NCBI GenBank assembly: GCA_958413985.1
Contig: CATYVZ010000005.1
Location: 1-64,000, forward strand
DNA length: 64,000 nucleotides
Direction of reading: 5' to 3'
Origin: an uncultured Bacilli bacterium
GTDB lineage: Bacteria; Bacillota_I; Bacilli_A; RF39; UBA660
In this document: positions 59,144-64,000 of the stretch, one piece after another
Layout of the letters: the number at the start of each line of letters is the position of its first letter
Numbering within the stretch: the stretch's first letter is position 1
Notes under the pieces: generated by a model
What the model saw: the letters and a program-made list of their open reading frames with translations, nothing else
What the model was told of the DNA's origin: nothing
Database searches by the model: none
Position numbers and translations under genes: made by a program

Positions 59144-59830
59144 CTATTTTAAATAATAATGTTTAATTGGTTTCAAATTTTCATCTAGTTCATAACAAAT
59201 AGGATTGCCAGTTTCTAATTCTAAACTCATTATTTCTTCATCTGATAAATTATCTAAATATTTAATTAAACCTCTTAAACTATTACCGTGGGCAACAATA
59301 ATGACCTTTTCCCCACTTATGATATGATTTTTAATATCACTATTCCAATATTCGATAACTCGTTTAATTGTATCCATTAAATTTTCGGTCAGTGGTAAAT
59401 CTTCTTTTGCTAAATTTTGATACTTAGGATCATTGCCAGGATAACGTGGATCTTCAACTGTCAAAGCTGGTGGTCTTGTATCAGCACTTCTCCGCCATAA
59501 TTTTACTTGCTCTTCACCATATTTGGCTCTTGTTTCGTCTTTGTTAAGTCCTTGTAAAGCACCATAATGTCTTTCGTTTAACTTGTAACTATAACAAATA
59601 GGAATATTTAAATCCATCTCTTTTAAAATATAATCTAAAGTATCATTAGCTCGTTTTAAAACTGATGTAAATGCTATATCAAAGGTAAAACCCTTTTCTT
59701 TTAATACTTTTCCAGCATCGATAGCTTCTTTAATCCCCTTTTCTGTAAGACCAACATCAGTCCAACCAGTAAATTTATTTTCCAAATTCCAAATACTTTC
59801 TCCATGTCTTACTAAAACCAATTTAATCAT
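59144..59830 (-). CDS. gpmA: 2,3-bisphosphoglycerate-dependent phosphoglycerate mutase
   Basis: 228 residues. VRHGESIWNLENKFTGWTDVGLTEKG with the catalytic His, LNERHYGALQGLNK, and IVAHGNSLRGLIKYL with the second His are characteristic. Interconverts 3- and 2-phosphoglycerate in glycolysis. An unexpected gene within a metal/Fe-S operon; 12 nt follow the SufB/D-like gene. Confidence 0.95.
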   Translation of the reverse strand: MIKLVLVRHGESIWNLENKFTGWTDVGLTEKGIKEAIDAGKVLKEKGFTFDIAFTSVLKRANDTLDYILKEMDLNIPICYSYKLNERHYGALQGLNKDETRAKYGEEQVKLWRRSADTRPPALTVEDPRYPGNDPKYQNLAKEDLPLTENLMDTIKRVIEYWNSDIKNHIISGEKVIIVAHGNSLRGLIKYLDNLSDEEIMSLELETGNPICYELDENLKPIKHYYLK

Positions 59831-59842
59831 TTTATTCCCCTC

Positions 59843-60760
59843 TCATTTCAAAAATCCTTTAATAATTGTTTCTTCTGCTTCTTTCTCTGTCAAACCTAAA
59901 GACATTAATTTAACTAATTGAGCTCCCGCTATTTTACCGATTGCTGCTTCGTGAATTAAATTAGCATCGACATCATTAGCAAAGATTTCTGGAATCGCTT
60001 TGACTGAAGCTTTATCTTGAATGATCGCATCGCATTCCACATGCGCAAATGACTTAGTATTACCAGTTATATTAGAAGTAAATTCCTGATAAGAATTATC
60101 CATTGCGACCGATCTTGAAGTAACATGACAACTAGCATTTTGACCATCTAAAGTGACGATAAAATCAGTTTTGGCATGTTGATTTTTATTAGTTAATATT
60201 TTCTCGTTTACAATTAAAGTCGCATCTTCAGATAAAGTAGCCTTCGTAATTCTTAAAGTGCTATCAACACCTTTAATCTGTGTAGAATTCATCGTCATAC
60301 TCGATCCTTTTTTCATTTCGATTTCGGTAACTGGATTAAGGATTTTTTTACCCTTTCCCTTACCGCTACCATAGTGTTTTTCAACATATTTTACTTTAGA
60401 GTTTTCTTCTAAATAAAAGCGATGAATACCATCATGTCTTGAATCTTGATGTTTAGCATTGTGAATACCACAACCAGCGACGATAACGACATTCGAATTC
60501 TTGCCGATATGAAAATCATTATAAACAATATCAGTCAAGCCACTTTCGGTAATAATAACAGGTATGTCGACAACGCCAAATAAAGTATTGTCTTTAACAT
60601 AAATATCGATACCCGTGCCATCTTCTTTTGAGACAATATCGATATACGGATTAGTTTTACGATCGATACTTTTACCATTTTTTCTAATATTATAAGAATC
60701 AGCTTTAAAAAGATCGTTATCTAAAACATTATTTAATAAATTACCGTCCGTTTTATTCAT
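59843..60760 (-). CDS. SufB/SufD-like Fe-S scaffold subunit (SmsB-like)
   Basis: 305 residues, much shorter than SufB (~465), a single beta-helix core. IVAGCGIHNAKHQDSRHDGIHRF, KHYGSGKGKGKKILNP, TQIKGVDSTLRI, TSRSVAMDNSYQEF, HVECDAIIQDKASV and IHEAAIGKIAGAQLVKLMSLGL match short SufB/D proteins that act with SufC alone (the minimal SmsCB or SUF-like type). The Cys and His in VAGCGIH and HVECD are candidate cluster ligands. Overlaps sufC by 8 nt. Confidence 0.85.
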   Translation of the reverse strand: MNKTDGNLLNNVLDNDLFKADSYNIRKNGKSIDRKTNPYIDIVSKEDGTGIDIYVKDNTLFGVVDIPVIITESGLTDIVYNDFHIGKNSNVVIVAGCGIHNAKHQDSRHDGIHRFYLEENSKVKYVEKHYGSGKGKGKKILNPVTEIEMKKGSSMTMNSTQIKGVDSTLRITKATLSEDATLIVNEKILTNKNQHAKTDFIVTLDGQNASCHVTSRSVAMDNSYQEFTSNITGNTKSFAHVECDAIIQDKASVKAIPEIFANDVDANLIHEAAIGKIAGAQLVKLMSLGLTEKEAEETIIKGFLK

Positions 60761-61466
60761 AAATATTCACCCCTTTACAACAGGTTTCTTCTTTAAGAAT
60801 AATATCTAACATCATATCTTTATTGCCAATTTTTTTAATTTTACCTGCTTCTAACAAGATTATTTGATCGGAAATATTAAGAATTCTTTCTTGATGCGAT
60901 ATAACTAAGGTAATACCCTTAGACCTTGCCTGGATTTGTTTAAAAACTTCGGTTAAATTTTGAAAGCTCCATAAATCTATACCTGCTTCTGGTTCATCAA
61001 AAATAGTTAACTTAGGATTTCTTGCCATGACTGTGGCAATTTCAATCCTTTTTAACTCACCACCAGACAAAGATGTGTTTACTTCGCGATCGACATAGTT
61101 TAAGGCACATAAACCTACCCTTGACAAAATATTACAAGCCTCTTTTTTAGTTATTTCCTGATTGACAGCTACTTTTAATAGATCATAAACTGTCAACCCT
61201 TTAAAATTAACTGGTTGTTGGAAAGCAAAACCAATTCCTAATTTTGCTCTTTCATCGATAGTTTTGTCAGTGATATCTATATTGTCAAAAATAATTTTAC
61301 CACTATCTGGCTTCTCAATTCCCATAATTATTTTGGCCAAAGTTGACTTACCACTGCCATTTGGTCCAGTTATAACATAAAATTTATCTTTTTCTAATTC
61401 GATATTGATATGATCTAATATTTGTTTATTATCTCTTTTAAATGATATATCGATTAATTGTAACAT
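60753..61466 (-). CDS. sufC: Fe-S assembly ATPase SufC
   Basis: 237 residues. Walker A ITGPNGSGKSTLAK, signature LSGGELKRIEIA, Walker B LTIFDEPEAGIDLWS and the H-loop VISHQERIL. The Q-loop region FAFQQPVNFKG resembles other SufC proteins of the minimal system. Powers rearrangement of the SufB/D-like scaffold encoded next. 11 nt after the ZIP gene. Confidence 0.92.
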   Translation of the reverse strand: MLQLIDISFKRDNKQILDHINIELEKDKFYVITGPNGSGKSTLAKIIMGIEKPDSGKIIFDNIDITDKTIDERAKLGIGFAFQQPVNFKGLTVYDLLKVAVNQEITKKEACNILSRVGLCALNYVDREVNTSLSGGELKRIEIATVMARNPKLTIFDEPEAGIDLWSFQNLTEVFKQIQARSKGITLVISHQERILNISDQIILLEAGKIKKIGNKDMMLDIILKEETCCKGVNIYE

Positions 61467-61477
61467 AAATTACCTCC

Positions 61478-62254
61478 TTAGCCTAATGCGACATCCAATA
61501 TCATCATCAGCACAAAGCCCATAGTCACGCCAATGACACTCAAATTAGAATGTTTGCCACTGTGACTATCAGGAATTAATTCCTCGACTACTACATAAAT
61601 CATCGCGCCAGCTGCAAACGATAAAAAATATGGTAAGATCGGTGTGATGAAACTAGTCAATAAGATAGCTAAACCTGCCGCTATTGGTTCAACTATTCCA
61701 GATAATGTTCCATAAAGAAATGATTTATTTTTAGATAATCCTTCTGCTTTCAATGGAAGCGATATGATCGCTCCTTCGGGAAAATTTTGTAAAGCAATAC
61801 CAATACTTAAAGTTAATGCACCAGTTAAAGTAATAATATTGTTACCAGCTATCAAGCCTGCAAACACCACACCGACAGCTAAGCCTTCAGGAATATTATG
61901 CAAAGTAACAGCTAACATTAACATAGTCGTTTTTTTAAAGTCGGATTTAGGTCCTTCTTGAACCTTGCTATCTTTGTGTAAATGAGGAATAATGTAATCT
62001 AAAACAAGCAGAAATATCACTCCTAGGATAAATCCAACACTAGCTGGTATCCAGCTAATTTGACCATTTTCTAAAGCTAGATCCAAAGCAGGAATTAAAA
62101 GAGACCAAATACTAGCTGCAATCATAACGCCAGAAGCAAAACCTAATAAAAATTTTTCCAAACGATTATTTAACTTATCTTTTAATAAATATACACAAGA
62201 TGCTCCTAAAGTCGTACTGATAAAAGGTAATAATATACCAATTAAAACACTCAT
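61478..62254 (-). CDS. ZIP family divalent metal transporter
   Basis: 258 residues with eight helices. The binuclear metal site appears in helices 4 and 5: LHNIPEGLAVGVVFAG and LQNFPEGAIISLPL. A cytosolic His-containing loop (HLHKDSK) lies between helices 3 and 4. Imports Zn2+, Fe2+ or Mn2+. First gene of an operon with Fe-S assembly genes, which favours iron as a substrate. A palindrome lies between the -10 box and the start. Confidence 0.92.
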   Translation of the reverse strand: MSVLIGILLPFISTTLGASCVYLLKDKLNNRLEKFLLGFASGVMIAASIWSLLIPALDLALENGQISWIPASVGFILGVIFLLVLDYIIPHLHKDSKVQEGPKSDFKKTTMLMLAVTLHNIPEGLAVGVVFAGLIAGNNIITLTGALTLSIGIALQNFPEGAIISLPLKAEGLSKNKSFLYGTLSGIVEPIAAGLAILLTSFITPILPYFLSFAAGAMIYVVVEELIPDSHSGKHSNLSVIGVTMGFVLMMILDVALG

Positions 62255-62274
62255 CTATTTCACCTCTAATTATT

Positions 62275-62294
62275 ATATGAAACATTTTTCATAT
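62275..62294. promoter_or_regulatory. Operator-like palindrome of the ZIP-suf operon
   Basis: ATATGAAA-N4-TTTCATAT: perfect 8-bp arms, 20 bp in total, beginning 3 bp downstream of the -10 box. In this position a bound regulator would block transcription. Metal-dependent repressors of the DtxR/MntR or Fur type, or the TetR gene of the same operon, are candidates. Confidence 0.6.
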
Positions 62295-62296
62295 TA

Positions 62297-62325
62297 ATTA
62301 TACAGTCATTATATAAATTAGTCAA
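62297..62325 (-). promoter_or_regulatory. Promoter of the ZIP-suf-gpmA-tetR-CDF operon
   Basis: TTGACT (62320-62325), 17 nt, TATAAT (62297-62302) on the minus strand. Near-consensus and immediately followed by the palindrome. Confidence 0.85.
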
Positions 62326-62365
62326 CAATTTCTTTTTTCTATTTTTAAATTAACAATAAAGGATA

Positions 62366-63484
62366 TTAGTCTTCTTTTTTTTCATTTTCTTTAATATCAG
62401 GTAACAAAATAGTGCTTTCATATTTAACTTTAAAAAACTTATCATAAAATATTTTTCTATTTTTTAAAAGTAAAATAACATTTATCAAATAAAAGAAACA
62501 AATAAACAAAAACGCACCTAAATAAACGAAAATAGTTAAATAACTACTCAAATTTAAAAAACTTGAAATAAACATAGCTAACCAAACTAATAATATCGGT
62601 AACATTATATAATATAAATAAATAAAAATTAAACGCAAAATATTTTTGATAAAAGGAAAACGATCATAAGTTATTTTGACATTTAAAAAATTACTACCGA
62701 TGGTTTTACCTGGCCAGATAAGTGGAATAACAACATAATATATAATGGCTGTAATGATAAAAGCATACTTTTTCACAAAAATTCCAACAAATATTACTAA
62801 AAGAAAATAAAGAAAAATATCTAAGAAAAATAAAGTTATTCTTCTTAACCCAGACACATTAGATCCCTTAATCAATGATTCTTCGTCGATCTTTTCGCGA
62901 CTTGGCAAAATATTTTTAAATAATCCCAGCAAGAAATAACCCAAAATACCACCTAAAGTATTTAAAATTAAATCGTCGACATCAAAAAGACGATAAGGTC
63001 TATCATAAATAAAATATAAACCGCTAAGTTGTGTCAATTCAAAAAACAAACTAAGCAAGAACGATAACAAAACTGTCTTTTTAAAACTACATTTAAAATG
63101 ATAGCGTAAATACATCCCAAAAGGAATAGTCAAAACGATATTAAACAAAGTAACATAAACACTGGAATCTTTTAAAAACGTTAGAAAAGTATTAAAATTA
63201 GTAATTTCACTAGCACTTTTAAGAATATCGCTAATAAAAGTAAACGGTATCAGTTGAGTAGTTGGACCAGTCATATTCGCTACTTCTTCAAAAGAAGGAA
63301 GCGGTAAAATGACTAAAAAATAAGCTGTTATTAAGTATAAAATAAAAGAATAAATAATTAAAACTCGAAAATGGTGAATAGCGCCATATTTATGATATTG
63401 ATTTAAAATAAAAGGTATTGTAAATAAAAAAGCTAAAATAGGAAATGCAAAAACAGCTGTCTTAATTGCTACAATATAACTCAT
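62366..63484 (-). CDS. VanZ family protein with RDD domain
   Basis: 372 residues. The first ~200 residues form a VanZ-like domain of five helices (ILPLPSFEEVANMTGPTTQLIPF, FKKTVLLSFLLSLFFELTQL, DVDDLILNTLGGILGYFLLGLF). The rest is an RDD domain: GLRRITLFFLDIFLYF, IPLIWPGKTIGSNFLNVKI. Such fusions are widespread in Bacilli; function unknown, VanZ itself gives low teicoplanin resistance. The ATG at 63484 is separated from its AGGAGG site by a hairpin, with an in-frame TGA just upstream excluding an earlier start. Confidence 0.85.
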   Translation of the reverse strand: MSYIVAIKTAVFAFPILAFLFTIPFILNQYHKYGAIHHFRVLIIYSFILYLITAYFLVILPLPSFEEVANMTGPTTQLIPFTFISDILKSASEITNFNTFLTFLKDSSVYVTLFNIVLTIPFGMYLRYHFKCSFKKTVLLSFLLSLFFELTQLSGLYFIYDRPYRLFDVDDLILNTLGGILGYFLLGLFKNILPSREKIDEESLIKGSNVSGLRRITLFFLDIFLYFLLVIFVGIFVKKYAFIITAIIYYVVIPLIWPGKTIGSNFLNVKITYDRFPFIKNILRLIFIYLYYIMLPILLVWLAMFISSFLNLSSYLTIFVYLGAFLFICFFYLINVILLLKNRKIFYDKFFKVKYESTILLPDIKENEKKED

Positions 63485-63491
63485 ACATCAA

Positions 63492-63510
63492 AACTAGCCG
63501 AAAGCTAGTT
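63492..63510 (-). promoter_or_regulatory. Hairpin between Shine-Dalgarno and start codon of the VanZ-RDD gene
   Basis: On the minus strand AACTAGC-TTTCG-GCTAGTT: a 7-bp stem with a 5-nt loop. AAAGGAGG (63513-63520) precedes it and the ATG follows 7 nt later. Linear spacing is 28 nt; with the stem folded it is about 9 nt, the normal value. A weak terminator is the alternative reading. Confidence 0.55.
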
Positions 63511-63582
63511 ATCCTCCTTTACAAAATTTATTTAATAATTAGTTATTATTACTGTATTATAACATAAATTGATTTATTTATT

Positions 63583-64000
63583 CTAAGCTTTTATTTTAGG
63601 ATAGATAAATCTAATAAATAAAAGTAAATAACTAGCCGAAATAATAAAACCAGCAAGCACATCAGTCGCATAGTGTACACCTAAATAAATACGACTGATA
63701 CCGATTAAAATAATCAACAAAATTAAAAAACTAGCACCGACAATTTTCGTTGTTTTGTTTCTATTACTTACAATTAATAAATAAATTATAAAACCATATA
63801 TTCCCAAACTAGTCATTGCGTGACCACTAGGAAAACTATAACCTGTTTCGACTATTAAATTTATATTAAGTGGTCTATCTCTTAAAAATATTAATTTTAA
63901 AATATAATTTAGTAAAAAAACACATATTAAATTTACAATAAAGGCTTTACTTATTCTTTTATTTTTAACTAATACTACCATTAAACAACTTAATAAAACA
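63583..64000 (-). CDS. PAP2 family phosphatase, partial (runs off the right edge)
   Basis: At least 139 residues of an integral membrane phosphatase. The three signature motifs are present: KLIFLRDRPL, FPSGHAMTS and SRIYLGVHYATD. The frame stays open to the window edge, and relatives have a further one or two helices there, so the first Met in view (63981) is probably not the start. May recycle undecaprenyl pyrophosphate or act on phosphatidylglycerol phosphate. Confidence 0.88.
   Translation of the reverse strand, partial: VLLSCLMVVLVKNKRISKAFIVNLICVFLLNYILKLIFLRDRPLNINLIVETGYSFPSGHAMTSLGIYGFIIYLLIVSNRNKTTKIVGASFLILLIILIGISRIYLGVHYATDVLAGFIISASYLLLFIRFIYPKIKA

Overview
The window comes from an AT-rich, low-GC Bacillota genome, most likely of class Bacilli and perhaps an uncultured gut lineage of the RF39 or Erysipelotrichia type. 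Several things point there. The codon use is extremely A/T-rich. Shine-Dalgarno sites are strong (AGGAGG, or AGGTGAT shortly before the start). Gene order is Firmicutes-like: dnaG-rpoD, mrnC-rlmB-sigH, sigG-ylmC, rpsL-rpsG-fusA-tuf, uppS-cdsA-rseP and rplS-lepB. It is a walled cell (mreC, mreD, LCP, FemABX, D,D-carboxypeptidase-like, uppS) and apparently a spore former (CotE, SpoVS, SigG, SigH, an E/K-type sigma factor, a YlmC/YmxH-type protein). TGA is used as a stop (rseP, ylmC/ymxH), so the code is the standard bacterial one, not the mycoplasma code. Nearly all genes are on the minus strand.

Layout. 1-1114: PadR regulator with its HAAS/DUF1700 partner, and tRNA-Leu(GAG). 1136-6812: ABC exporter, rseP-cdsA-uppS, khpA-rpsP. 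6885-9918: cotE, a lipoprotein, miaB. 10105-12573: a large prepilin-like protein with four dockerin-type repeats. 12704-16082: an RNase J with a degenerate active site, ylmC/ymxH, sigG and a ferritin-like gene. 16091-25488: an LCP protein, a three-gene HgdC/BadF-type cassette, a FemABX gene and a large Ig-repeat surface protein. 25673-31059: PH-domain protein, signal peptidase and the str operon with a structured leader. 31080-38412: zinc-ribbon protein, a 58-residue membrane peptide, a Nudix-wHTH regulator, rpoD-dnaG, sigH-rlmB-mrnC-rbgA.

38405-45060 is an accessory insertion between rbgA and lepB. It carries KilA-N, Bro-N (broken) and RhuM proteins, a recombinase scar, an acetyltransferase and a putative metallopeptidase. 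45100-49906 returns to core genes: lepB, rplS with leader, mreDC, a divergent XRE pair, ssb, sufU, spoVS. 50090-54255 starts with tRNA-Gly(TCC) and a truncated tyrosine integrase, followed by cargo that includes immunity-type proteins; it looks like a decayed integrative element. 54508-57441 holds an E/K-like sigma factor, a DUF2238-like membrane protein and an Imm5-like protein.

57627-62325 reads as one transcription unit: strong promoter, palindromic operator, ZIP metal importer, SufC, SufB/D-like scaffold, phosphoglycerate mutase, TetR and a CDF metal exporter, ending in a terminator. It joins metal import, Fe-S cluster assembly and metal export. The window closes with a VanZ-RDD protein whose start codon is separated from its Shine-Dalgarno site by a hairpin, and a PAP2 phosphatase cut by the edge.

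No intergenic stretch is longer than about 300 bases; the longer gaps (54268-54507, 39269-39492, 57442-57644, 49907-50089, 41542-41727) are described in the entries. A recurring trait is that stop codons lie inside the stems of intrinsic terminators.
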